64,000 nucleotides of DNA from contig JANXBJ010000001.1 in NCBI GenBank assembly GCA_025057645.1, forward strand, positions 244,357-308,356, written 5' to 3'. The position numbers were made by a program, and so were the translations under genes. The stretch comes from Anaerolineales bacterium. Its GTDB lineage: Bacteria; Chloroflexota; Anaerolineae; Anaerolineales; UBA4823. Positions within the stretch are counted from its first letter, which is position 1; each line of letters begins with the position of its first letter. This document shows positions 1-7,724 of this stretch, piece after piece. The notes under the pieces were generated by a model. That model was not told where the DNA came from. It searched no databases and saw only the letters and a list, made by a program, of their open reading frames with translations.

Positions 1-978
1 CTCTTTACTCGCCGCGAGAAAGAGGAGGGAAAGATCAATTCTCTGTGGGCAGCCTCTCTGACGGATTTGGAGAAGCCGGCCAAAATGATCGACTTGAAAG
101 TCGCCAACGTGGTCCATTTTGCAGACTGGTATGCGCTACCGGGTGCCCTAAGGGTTTTCTTCTCGACTGTCGAACCCCGGCCGACAGCGCCGGGGTGGCA
201 GGCCAATAACGACCTGATCAGTTTGGATTTCAGTCCTAACGGGTGGGTTTCTAAGTGGAGGACTCTCGTGGATACTAACTCGGGGGGAATTTATGGCTGG
301 TGGGGAACCACCTTTGCTCTCGAACCGGGTGGTGAACGAATCGGGTTTGCAAGGCCCGATGGAGTTGGCCTCGTGAACGAGGGAGGAGGATTTGAAGTGT
401 TGCTAGACCTCGTCCCGTATCAGACCGGAGCCGATTGGGCTTGGGTGCCCGGTATTGCCTGGAGCCCAGATGGGCAGTTTCTGTATACCGTCAATCACGT
501 GGGTGAAGGAGGTCTGTCTAGTCCCGAGGGGTCGAGGTCGTTTGCGGTAACTGCCATCTCTTTATCCACCGGGCAGCCGATCCCTCTAGTGCAGCAAGCG
601 GGAATGTTTGCTTATCCTGTGCCCTCGCCGCTCCTGGAAACCGGGCAGGCACGGCGATACCGTATCGCTTATCTCCAAGCCATTCTGCCCGAACAAAGTG
701 ATGTCAGTCGTTATCGTCTAATGGTGATCGATCAGGATGGTTCCAATAGGCTTGCTGTGTTCCCCGCCGAAGCGGAAAGTGGCTTAGAACCTCAGATTGT
801 CAGTTGGTCGCCGTCACCAATGGAGGATACTGGCTTGTATGCGCTTGCTGTAATCTACCAGGGGAATTTGTACTTGGTGGACGTGCCCGAAGGAGAGACG
901 GAAGAAGGAAGGGTTCGACAAATCACCGGCGACGGCCTAGTTAGCCGGGTCGCATGGAGTCCAAATCAGGCGAGGTAA
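1..978 (+). CDS. Beta-propeller (TolB/WD40-like) protein, 5' partial
   Basis: The frame is open from the first base of the window, so the gene begins outside it; a TTG at 67 is only an internal codon. The visible 325 residues carry repeated strand patterns with 'SPDG' and 'WSP' signatures (for example IAWSPDGQFLYT and VSWSPSPM), typical of TolB/WD40-like propellers that often sit in the cell envelope. No catalytic motif is visible. It ends 3 bases before the UDP-glucuronate decarboxylase gene, so the two are probably co-transcribed. The exact function is unknown; the propeller fold is a pattern-based inference. Confidence 0.7.
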   Translation, partial: LFTRREKEEGKINSLWAASLTDLEKPAKMIDLKVANVVHFADWYALPGALRVFFSTVEPRPTAPGWQANNDLISLDFSPNGWVSKWRTLVDTNSGGIYGWWGTTFALEPGGERIGFARPDGVGLVNEGGGFEVLLDLVPYQTGADWAWVPGIAWSPDGQFLYTVNHVGEGGLSSPEGSRSFAVTAISLSTGQPIPLVQQAGMFAYPVPSPLLETGQARRYRIAYLQAILPEQSDVSRYRLMVIDQDGSNRLAVFPAEAESGLEPQIVSWSPSPMEDTGLYALAVIYQGNLYLVDVPEGETEEGRVRQITGDGLVSRVAWSPNQAR

Positions 979-981
979 AGG

Positions 982-1941
982 ATGCGTATTTTGATCACCG
1001 GAGCAGCAGGATTTCTAGGTTCTCATTTGTGCGATCGGTTGCTCGCAGAGGGGCACGAGGTGATCGGAATGGATAATTTCATCACTGGCAACGCAGAAAA
1101 CCTTGCCCATTTAGCCGGGCATGAGCGCTTTATGTTTATCCGCCATGACGTCTCCAATTTCATTTTCGTCCCCAAGCCCGTCGATGCGGTATTGCATTTT
1201 GCCTCTCCGGCCAGCCCAAATCCGGCTTCCCCTTATGGTTACGTCAACCTTCCAATTCAAACGATGAAGGCAGGTGCCTTGGGTACGCACAACACTCTTG
1301 GAGTAGCGCGGAAATATGGAGCGAAATACTTGCTGGCTTCGACAAGCGAAATTTATGGGGATCCTTTGGAACATCCTCAGAAGGAGAGTTATTGGGGGCA
1401 CGTAGACCCGATTGGTATCCGCTCGGTTTACGACGAAGCCAAGCGGTTTGCCGAGGCACTCACTATGGCTTATCATCGTTTCCATGGGATCGATACACGG
1501 ATTGCACGTATTTTTAACACTTACGGGCCACGCATGCACTTGGAAGATGGGCGTGTAGTCCCAAATTTCATCCAGCAGGCTCTGCGGGGCGAGCCCCTAA
1601 CTATATACGGTGATGGCAGCCAGACACGCAGTTTCTGTTATGTCGACGACTTGATTGAGGGAATTGTGCGCTTGCTTTACTCGGACGAACATTTGCCGGT
1701 GAACCTCGGCAATCCGGTAGAGACCAGTATCTTGGAGTTTGCTGAAGTGATCAATCGGATTGTCGGAAACAAAGCCGGTATTGTCTTTGTGCCCGAAGGA
1801 CGAGTTAAGGGCGATCCTCAACGCAGACAACCGGATATCCAACGGGCTAAAGAAATTCTGGGCTGGCAGCCTCGGGTTTCTCTCGAGGACGGATTGCGCG
1901 AAACCATCGCTTATTTTCGATATAAAATGGGACTAGTGTAG
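982..1941 (+). CDS. UDP-glucuronate decarboxylase-like NAD-dependent SDR epimerase
   Basis: Extended short-chain dehydrogenase of 319 residues. The N-terminal Rossmann motif GAAGFLG (residues 7-13) binds [11 protein letters not shown] (121-128) supplies the catalytic Ser/Thr and substrate contacts, and Y150-x3-K154 is the catalytic pair. The length and the motifs FNTYGPRM and GDGSQTRSF match UDP-xylose synthases, which oxidise and decarboxylate UDP-glucuronate to UDP-xylose for surface glycans. A related dTDP-glucose dehydratase or UDP-glucose epimerase is the main alternative. Its stop shares one base with the GTG of the following GtrA gene, indicating translational coupling. Confidence 0.88.
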   Translation: MRILITGAAGFLGSHLCDRLLAEGHEVIGMDNFITGNAENLAHLAGHERFMFIRHDVSNFIFVPKPVDAVLHFASPASPNPASPYGYVNLPIQTMKAGALGTHNTLGVARKYGAKYLLASTSEIYGDPLEHPQKESYWGHVDPIGIRSVYDEAKRFAEALTMAYHRFHGIDTRIARIFNTYGPRMHLEDGRVVPNFIQQALRGEPLTIYGDGSQTRSFCYVDDLIEGIVRLLYSDEHLPVNLGNPVETSILEFAEVINRIVGNKAGIVFVPEGRVKGDPQRRQPDIQRAKEILGWQPRVSLEDGLRETIAYFRYKMGLV

Positions 1942-2402
1942 TGTCGATCCTCTGCAACCAAAAGGAAAGAAGACGTTTTGTGCGCTTTGCGATTGTGGGA
2001 ACCGTGGGGAGCATGGTTGATTTCGGCTTCTTCAATCTCTTTGCCCATCTCATTCACCTAAATGCAGTCTTGTCGAGCATAGTTTCGTTTTGGCTAGCAG
2101 TGATAAACAATTTCACCTGGAACCGGCGCTGGATTTATCCCGATTCGCGCGCCAAATCCCCCGGGTACCAGTTTGCGTTATTTGCGCTAACCAACTTCAT
2201 CGGTTTAATTATTCGCACTCCTTTGTTTATTTTCCTCGAAGGCAAATTATTACGCATCTTTGGTCAGTTTGACTTCTTCCGCAACCTCCCTTTCCGTCCC
2301 ATTTGGATTGCCCACAATTTTTCGTTGGGCACTGCGATTCTCGTGGTGATGTTGTGGAATTTTTACCTCAATCGTTACCTCACCTTTAACGATGTTGCCT
2401 AG
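1941..2402 (+). CDS. GtrA-family membrane protein
   Basis: A 153-residue integral membrane protein with about four hydrophobic helices. The N-terminal pattern RFVRFAIVGTVGSMVDFG and the aromatic NNFTWNRRWIY motif are hallmarks of the GtrA family, which helps flip polyprenyl-linked sugars across the membrane for surface polysaccharide or teichoic-type glycosylation. The GTG start overlaps the stop of the upstream sugar-nucleotide gene by one base, so both probably act in one glycan pathway. The sugar donor cannot be read from the sequence. Confidence 0.85.
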   Translation: MSILCNQKERRRFVRFAIVGTVGSMVDFGFFNLFAHLIHLNAVLSSIVSFWLAVINNFTWNRRWIYPDSRAKSPGYQFALFALTNFIGLIIRTPLFIFLEGKLLRIFGQFDFFRNLPFRPIWIAHNFSLGTAILVVMLWNFYLNRYLTFNDVA

Positions 2403-2440
2403 CTTTTTCTAAAACCGAGGCGAATGAGGTTATCCAGACG

Positions 2441-2824
2441 ATGGAAAGCAAAGTTCGCAAGAAGATTATTGTAATTTATACTACGAGCGGCGATGCGGCG
2501 GCCTTCTTGGTCTACCCCTACATCTTTAATCGCCAGGGAGAGTGGATCGGATGGGTGACGCCCACGCGACAGGTCTACTCAGTTCACGGTCACTACGTGG
2601 GGTGGTTGAGCGATGAGCCGCGGATTTTACGCAAGCATTCTTCGGGTTACCTCAAGCCTCGTCTAACACCTCCCCCGCCGCCCAAACCGATCAAGCCGCC
2701 TGCCGTAACTCCATTGGCGCCGATGATGCCGGACCTTCCGATTGGCGCGTTTGATGTGCTGGAGGATAACCCAAGTTTATTGCCGCCGGTTGATTTTGGA
2801 GACCTGAAGGAAGACATGGACTGA
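2441..2824 (+). CDS. 4-fold beta-flower-like small protein with proline-rich linker
   Basis: 127 residues. The first half has repeated strand-turn units (NRQGEWIGWV, SVHGHYVGWL) with the G-x-x-x-G-W spacing of 4-fold beta-flower proteins. The middle is a proline-rich linker (PPPPPKPIKPP) and the end is acidic. No enzyme motif or signal peptide is visible. It ends 2 bases before the chelatase-like ATPase start, which suggests co-expression and possibly a partner role. The family assignment rests on the repeat pattern only. Confidence 0.6.
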   Translation: MESKVRKKIIVIYTTSGDAAAFLVYPYIFNRQGEWIGWVTPTRQVYSVHGHYVGWLSDEPRILRKHSSGYLKPRLTPPPPPKPIKPPAVTPLAPMMPDLPIGAFDVLEDNPSLLPPVDFGDLKEDMD

Positions 2825-2826
2825 AG

Positions 2827-4035
2827 ATGGAGGAAAATTCTTCGTCCCTCGTTGAAGCCATCGAGCGGCCGGATGAAACTACCGCAGAGGTGAGCGTAGA
2901 AATCACCAAGGGAGTGCGTTCGCTGCGAGACCTAATTGAGCGTGTGACGGGTAAGGGGCTTGTTGCCCCTGAGGTCCAAGAGGATGCTGGTCTCGCAGAG
3001 GTGATCCCTTTTCCTTTTCTCGCTATCGTCAACCAGTATGAAATGAAAATGGCCCTGATCTTAGCTCTCATCAATCCGGCCGTTGGGGGGGTTTTGCTGA
3101 TCGGTCCGCGAGGAACCGGGAAGACGACCGCTGTCCGGGGGTTACTGGACCTTCTCCCTTTGGTACCAAGGAGCTTATGTTACTATGGCTGCCTGCCCGA
3201 GGATATCGAGACAATGGGGATTGACGCAGTCTGTCCGGATTGTGCTCGCAAGTATGCTGAGGGAAAACCCTTAGCTGTAATGGATCGGGCTCGGCTAGTG
3301 GAATTGCCTTTGAACGCTCGACTGGAGGACGTTATCGGTGGGATCGATGAACGGGCGGCGATCCACCATCGTCTGCGGTTGCAGCGGGGAATTCTTTCCC
3401 AGGCTGATCGGAATGTGCTCTACGTGGATGAGGTCAACTTACTCGATGATGAGATCATCAATGCGCTACTAGATGCCGCTGCCCAGGGTAATTATACAGT
3501 TCGGCGGGGGCCGATTTCCGCTACATACCGCTCTCGTTTTATTCTGGTCGGCTCTATGAACCCCGAAGAGGGCTATCTACGGCCCCAAATTCAGGATCGC
3601 TTCGGTCTAAGAGTGATCGTCAAGGGATTGGAGGATGACAACGAGAGGTTAGAAGCCTATCGAAGGGTCAAGGCTTATTTAGCGAATCCACGCCTAACTG
3701 CAGCACAGTTCCGGGCAGAGACGGAGATCGCACGCGAAGAGCTTCAACTGGCTCGGGAGCTATTGCCCAAAGTGGAATTGCCGGATAGGGTGGCGAAGGT
3801 TGGTCTAAGATGGATCAAGGAACTGGGAATCGAGTCTTTGAGAGCGGAGATCACCCTCTTCGAGGCGGCGCGTGCCTTTGCAGCGGCTGATTCGCGTCAA
3901 ACTGTGGAGATCAGTGACTTGAAGCAAGTCGCCCCTATGGCGTTGCGGCTACGCAGATCCTCTTTTATGAGCGACTATCTAGACCACCAAGAGAAAGAAC
4001 AAGCGCAAATTAGGGCAATTATTGAAGCCACCTGA
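2827..4035 (+). CDS. Magnesium-chelatase ChlI/BchI-like AAA+ ATPase
   Basis: 402 residues. Walker A GPRGTGKT is at 93-100 and Walker B ending in DEVN at 201-204. A four-cysteine insert (C118, C122, C136, C139; ...CPDC) matches the ChlI/BchI family, as do NARLEDVIGGID and the sensor-1 GSMNPEEG motif. Family members drive Mg or Co insertion into tetrapyrroles, usually with a VWA-domain partner (ChlD) and a large H subunit. Neither is in this window and there is no bacteriochlorophyll cluster, so a generic MoxR/chelatase-type remodelling role is possible. An approximately 60-residue N-terminal extension precedes the core domain. Confidence 0.88.
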   Translation: MEENSSSLVEAIERPDETTAEVSVEITKGVRSLRDLIERVTGKGLVAPEVQEDAGLAEVIPFPFLAIVNQYEMKMALILALINPAVGGVLLIGPRGTGKTTAVRGLLDLLPLVPRSLCYYGCLPEDIETMGIDAVCPDCARKYAEGKPLAVMDRARLVELPLNARLEDVIGGIDERAAIHHRLRLQRGILSQADRNVLYVDEVNLLDDEIINALLDAAAQGNYTVRRGPISATYRSRFILVGSMNPEEGYLRPQIQDRFGLRVIVKGLEDDNERLEAYRRVKAYLANPRLTAAQFRAETEIAREELQLARELLPKVELPDRVAKVGLRWIKELGIESLRAEITLFEAARAFAAADSRQTVEISDLKQVAPMALRLRRSSFMSDYLDHQEKEQAQIRAIIEAT

Positions 4036-4060
4036 ACAGGTACGATGCCAAGAGGCGAAA

Positions 4061-4399
4061 ATGGGAGATGAGAGAAGAGGAGATGCGCGAGTGCTTTTCA
4101 ACAGCGCGTGGGCAGCTCATGCTCGGGGGGAGGATTCTGAAGCAGAGAAGCTGTTCCGCCAATCCCTAGAGCTTGAGCCCAACGCAGCAGAAACTCTGTA
4201 TGGTCTGGCTATGGTCTTAAAGGCTACCGGACGGGTGAGTGAGGCAATCCAGCTTTTTGAGGAAGTTGTATATAAGGTCGATAACCAAGGTTGGACTAAC
4301 CGGAATCGAGCGAAAATGCTGCGTAGGCTAGCCCTGGGGCAAATTAACTACTTGCGAGACCGAGACTGGAATTTGGAAAAGGAGATATGGCAACGATGA
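4061..4399 (+). CDS. Small TPR-repeat protein
   Basis: 112 residues from the ATG at 4061, which is preceded by a GAGGCGA ribosome-binding site; a longer TTG start at 4022 would overlap the previous gene. Residues from AHARGEDSEAEKLFRQSLELEPNAA through AETLYGLAMVLKATGRVSEAIQLFEE form two clear tetratricopeptide repeats, so this is a protein-protein interaction module without its own catalytic domain. It lies between a chelatase-like ATPase and a URO-D-family protein and overlaps the latter by 13 bases. Its partner is unknown. Confidence 0.78.
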   Translation: MGDERRGDARVLFNSAWAAHARGEDSEAEKLFRQSLELEPNAAETLYGLAMVLKATGRVSEAIQLFEEVVYKVDNQGWTNRNRAKMLRRLALGQINYLRDRDWNLEKEIWQR

Positions 4400-5382
4400 A
4401 TCTAACTCACCGCGAAAGAATTGAGGCCTGTTTATCCGGTAAAACCCTCGACCGAGTGCCCGTGATGCTGTGGCGCCACTTTCCAGTAGACGATCAGGAC
4501 CCATACCGGCTCGCTGCGGCTACCGTTCAATTTCAAAGACAGTTTGACTTCGATGCCGTCAAAGTAACCCCAGCCTCTTCCTTCTGTGTCAAGGATTGGG
4601 GTGCCGAAGACTTGTGGCAAGGAGACCCTGAAGGTACGCGCAACTATATCAAGTATCCAGTTCAGGAGGCTGGGGATTGGCTCAGTTTGAGAGTCCTTGA
4701 TCCCACAGCCGGATGGCTGGGTAAACAGCTGGTCTGCCTAAGGGAGATTGTGGCCGAATTGGGAAAGGAGACCCCGATCCTTCAAACCATTTTCAGCCCT
4801 TTGAGCCAAGCAAAAAATCTGGCCTCGAGAGACAAAGTTCTTGTGTGGATGCGGAAATACCCCGAAGTGTTCAGACAAGGCCTGAGGACAATCACCGAGA
4901 CCACCATTCGGTTTATCGAGGAGGCGCGCAAGACCGGAATCGATGGGATTTTCTACGCAGTGCAGCACGCTCAATATGGTCTGATGAGCGAAGAGGAGTA
5001 CCGCGAGTTCGGGTTACGATACGATTTAGAGATCTTAGAGGTTGCGAAACCTTTCTGGTTTAACATGTTGCATTTGCATGGTGAAGATATCATGTTCGAT
5101 CTCTTTGTGGATGCGCCAGTACAGGCGATCAATTGGCATGACCGAGAAACCCCTCCCAGCCTCGAAGCGGCGAAGGAAAAATTCAAAGGGGTGGTCTGTG
5201 GTGGTTTATTGCGCTATACGGGAATGGTCTTAGGAACCCCCGAAGAGGTAACTCGCCAGGCTAGAGAAGCCATTGAAGCCACAAAAGGCGAACGGTTTAT
5301 TCTAGGTACCGGCTGTGTTGTTCCGATTACTGCACCCTATGGGAATATCCTGGCGGCTCGGCAGAGCGTAGAAACCTCCTAA
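4387..5382 (+). CDS. Uroporphyrinogen decarboxylase (URO-D) superfamily protein
   Basis: 331 residues with the URO-D fold signature: N-terminal ERIEACLSGKTLDRVPVMLWRHF, central FIEEARKTGIDGIFYAVQ, and the C-terminal INWHDRE and GGLLR motifs. True HemE enzymes have a conserved RQAGR near the N terminus; here the position reads MLWRHFP, so haem-pathway HemE activity is unlikely. The superfamily also includes corrinoid-dependent methyltransferases (MtaA/CmuA/MtbA type), a more plausible class, but no corrinoid protein gene is adjacent. The ATG follows an AAGGAGA ribosome-binding site and the gene overlaps the TPR gene. Confidence 0.78.
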   Translation: MATMNLTHRERIEACLSGKTLDRVPVMLWRHFPVDDQDPYRLAAATVQFQRQFDFDAVKVTPASSFCVKDWGAEDLWQGDPEGTRNYIKYPVQEAGDWLSLRVLDPTAGWLGKQLVCLREIVAELGKETPILQTIFSPLSQAKNLASRDKVLVWMRKYPEVFRQGLRTITETTIRFIEEARKTGIDGIFYAVQHAQYGLMSEEEYREFGLRYDLEILEVAKPFWFNMLHLHGEDIMFDLFVDAPVQAINWHDRETPPSLEAAKEKFKGVVCGGLLRYTGMVLGTPEEVTRQAREAIEATKGERFILGTGCVVPITAPYGNILAARQSVETS

Positions 5383-5385
5383 GCA

Positions 5386-5946
5386 ATGCGAGTGATTTCT
5401 GGAAAGGCAAAAGGGCGGCGGCTCAAGGCGGTTCCGGGAGAAACCACACGTCCGATCACCGACCGCACGAAGGAGGCTTTGTTCAATATCCTCGGCGCAG
5501 ATATTGAAAACGCCAGTTTTTTAGACTGCTTTGCCGGCACTGGCAGTGTTGGCATCGAAGCCCTAAGTCGCGGAGCCTCCTTCGTCCGCTTTTACGACCT
5601 CAACCGCAAGGCGATTCAGACTATTCAGGAGAATTTGCAGCTCACCGGGCTAGTGCAGAACGCCCAGGTAATTCAGGCAGACGTGCTACGGGAGCTCCAA
5701 AAACCACCTGATCGCTCCTTCGATTACATTTACATTGCACCGCCGCAATATCAAGGTCTATGGAGCAAGACGCTCCAAATTCTCGACCAGAATCTCGGGT
5801 GGCTATCTGCAGACGGCTGGTGTATTGTGCAGATCCATCCTCTGGAATACGAAAATCTTACCGAGCATTCCCTCATCCGGCACTTGGTTGAATTCGACCG
5901 ACGGAAATACGGCAGTACGCTGTTGGTTTTTTACGAAAGGAGATAA
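5386..5946 (+). CDS. rsmD: RsmD-like 16S rRNA (guanine966-N2)-methyltransferase
   Basis: 186 residues, the usual length of RsmD. The start MRVISGKAKGRRLKAVPG, the RPITDRTKEALFNIL segment and the SAM-binding DCFAGTGSVGIEALSRGA are diagnostic of the family, which methylates G966 of 16S rRNA during 30S assembly. The catalytic motif IV, normally DPPY/DPPF, reads APPQY here, so the first acidic residue is replaced by Ala. Either the family tolerates this or activity is altered. It starts 3 bases after the URO-D gene. Confidence 0.85.
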   Translation: MRVISGKAKGRRLKAVPGETTRPITDRTKEALFNILGADIENASFLDCFAGTGSVGIEALSRGASFVRFYDLNRKAIQTIQENLQLTGLVQNAQVIQADVLRELQKPPDRSFDYIYIAPPQYQGLWSKTLQILDQNLGWLSADGWCIVQIHPLEYENLTEHSLIRHLVEFDRRKYGSTLLVFYERR

Positions 5947-5955
5947 GGCTCTTCA

Positions 5956-7011
5956 TCAGCCTTTGAGGAATTCCTCTAAAGCCTCCTTACTGATGCGGTA
6001 GGCATTCCCGATTTTTTTGGCCTTTAGCTCGCCGGCGTTGATTGCTGCGATAACGTCTTCTTCGGATACGCGCAGGAAAGCCGCCGCTTCGCTCGGGGTC
6101 ATGACCGGGGGGATCGTCGGGGGAGTGGAAGGAGGAGTAGGTGTGGGCGCCGTAGGTTGTCCGGGCTGCATTCCTTGCAAAGACTGGCTCAAGATGTTCC
6201 CGATGCCTAGTCCGGCGCCGATTCCGGCTGTCAACCCAGCACCCCCACTAGGGTTCTGAGCTGCCTCGCGCAGCGCATCGGCGGCTTGCAGTTGGGTGTA
6301 GGTTGCCATGTCCAACATACCCATCGCTCGAAGTTCTTCGGCCGATTTTGTCGAGGGTTTGAGATTCTCGATGTAGAAGGCCTTGAGCGTTAAGCCGAGG
6401 GCGGCGAAGTCGTCCTGCGCTTTTGCCCGCACTCCAGCGCTCAACTCCTCGGTCAGTCCAATCAGTTCGGGGACGCTGTATCTCGAAGCCGTTTCGCCCA
6501 ACAAATCGCTGAGTTTGGAGAGCAGGATCGAGCGTAACCGGTCTTCGATATCCTGTATCCGGTACTTCCCTTGTGCTCCAACGACCTGGGTGACAAACTG
6601 CTGGGGATCCCTGACCTGAAAGCCGTAAGTTCCAAAGCCCTGCAGCAGGGCAACCCCTAAGCCCATGTTGGGGTTACGGACGATAATCGGTTGAGGTGTG
6701 CCCCACTTTCGGTCGACAAACTCTCGCATGGAGACGAAGTAGACTTCCGCTGGGAAGGGAGTTCGTTCGTTGAAAAACGTCCTGCCGATTTTTTCGATCA
6801 GAAGCGGGATATTGAGAGTGGTAATCGTATGACGGCCTGGGCCAAAAACGTCCAATGCAGTGCCATCTCGGAAGAACACCGCCGTTTGAGTCTCACGCAC
6901 AATCACTTGGGAACCGATCCGGAAGTCACCAGGCCCGCTTTCGGGGAAGCGGTGCACTAGCTCGTCTTTCATCTCATTGGGGTATTCGATCACATCAAAT
7001 ATTCTGGCCAT
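5956..7011 (-). CDS. SPFH-domain protein with C-terminal excisionase-type HTH
   Basis: 351 residues. Positions of about 20-230 form an SPFH (stomatin/prohibitin-like) domain of the YdjI or 'virion core protein' type (GPGRHTITTLNIPLL, YGFQVRDPQQFV, FYIENLKPS). A glycine-rich segment (GGAGLTAGIGAGLGIGNIL) and a Pro/Thr linker follow. The last 50 residues (MTPSEAAAFLRVSEEDVIAAI...AYRISKEALEEFLKG) are a MerR/excisionase-like helix-turn-helix. Relatives usually end in a zinc ribbon, so the HTH replacement is unusual. The gene lies 28 bases downstream of a helical unknown protein on the same strand. Confidence 0.82.
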   Translation of the reverse strand: MARIFDVIEYPNEMKDELVHRFPESGPGDFRIGSQVIVRETQTAVFFRDGTALDVFGPGRHTITTLNIPLLIEKIGRTFFNERTPFPAEVYFVSMREFVDRKWGTPQPIIVRNPNMGLGVALLQGFGTYGFQVRDPQQFVTQVVGAQGKYRIQDIEDRLRSILLSKLSDLLGETASRYSVPELIGLTEELSAGVRAKAQDDFAALGLTLKAFYIENLKPSTKSAEELRAMGMLDMATYTQLQAADALREAAQNPSGGAGLTAGIGAGLGIGNILSQSLQGMQPGQPTAPTPTPPSTPPTIPPVMTPSEAAAFLRVSEEDVIAAINAGELKAKKIGNAYRISKEALEEFLKG

Positions 7012-7039
7012 ATTTTCCTACCTCTCTAACCTGTTTCAA

Positions 7040-7567
7040 TTATTCCTGAAAGATAGCTTTTGCTCGCCTTTCGTAGAGGTCGATGCAATGTTGGGCTGTG
7101 GTTCGCAAATGGCGAAGGGCAGCGGAAAAGCCGTCGCTGCCCAGAGACGCCTCTGCATTATCGATGGCCCGGCTGACATCTTCTGCAAGCGCAAAGAGAG
7201 CAGCGTCATATTGGTATAGCCGTTCGAGCTCATCCGTGTCGATCTTGACGGCGTCAAACAGACCGGAGTATCCTCTCGGGGCGCGCCGAATGCGATCAAT
7301 GAAGGAACGAAGCTTGATTGCTGCGCTTTCTAAATCATCGATCAGATGGAGTTCACCTTGCGAAATCACCTCGCGCTGGAGGGCAGAAATTCTCTGCCAG
7401 AGTTCTTCAAAGCGGGAAGCAATAGTATCGCGTAGGATTTTATCCTGATCACGTCGAATTTGACGATCAATATAGCCCTTGAAACCGGGAACATTGCTCA
7501 GAATTTTCTTGAAAGGGTCTAGATCCCCGGCAACCTTTCTGACGATTTGATCAATTTCGTCGCTCAT
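7040..7567 (-). CDS. Conserved helical protein of unknown function
   Basis: 175 residues, largely alpha-helical and charged, without transmembrane segments, cysteines or a recognisable catalytic motif. Helices such as QIRRDQDKILRDTIASRFEELW and the DDLESAAIKLRSFIDRIRR stretch suggest coiled-coil packing, and RAPRGYSGLFD sits mid-protein. The gene is upstream of and co-directional with the SPFH-HTH gene (28-base gap), so both are probably translated from one transcript and may form a complex at the membrane or scaffold. I do not recognise a family with certainty. Confidence 0.72.
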   Translation of the reverse strand: MSDEIDQIVRKVAGDLDPFKKILSNVPGFKGYIDRQIRRDQDKILRDTIASRFEELWQRISALQREVISQGELHLIDDLESAAIKLRSFIDRIRRAPRGYSGLFDAVKIDTDELERLYQYDAALFALAEDVSRAIDNAEASLGSDGFSAALRHLRTTAQHCIDLYERRAKAIFQE

Positions 7568-7685
7568 CCTTTCTCCTCAGCTTGCGGAAAAGTTAGTTTG
7601 ATTATAGTCTACGTTGTTTCGATCTGCAACAAATCTACGGCAAAAACCGATGAGAAGTTGCGGGCGGATTTCTGCACACTGGGGG

Positions 7686-7691
7686 TATAAT
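7686..7691 (+). promoter_or_regulatory. -10 box for the aldolase gene
   Basis: A perfect TATAAT lies 34 bases upstream of the aldolase ATG, followed by an AGAGGAG ribosome-binding site. No good -35 hexamer lies at 16-18 bases; TTGCGG at 7658-7663 is 22 bases away, so the -35 contact is uncertain. Confidence 0.45.
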
Positions 7692-7724
7692 CTTTAACAC
7701 AAACCCATTAGAGGAGAAAAAAAG

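Noticed and set aside
1111-1539. Minus-strand ORF inside the UDP-glucuronate decarboxylase gene
   Set aside because: Shadow frame of a well-supported gene; no domain and no ribosome-binding site.
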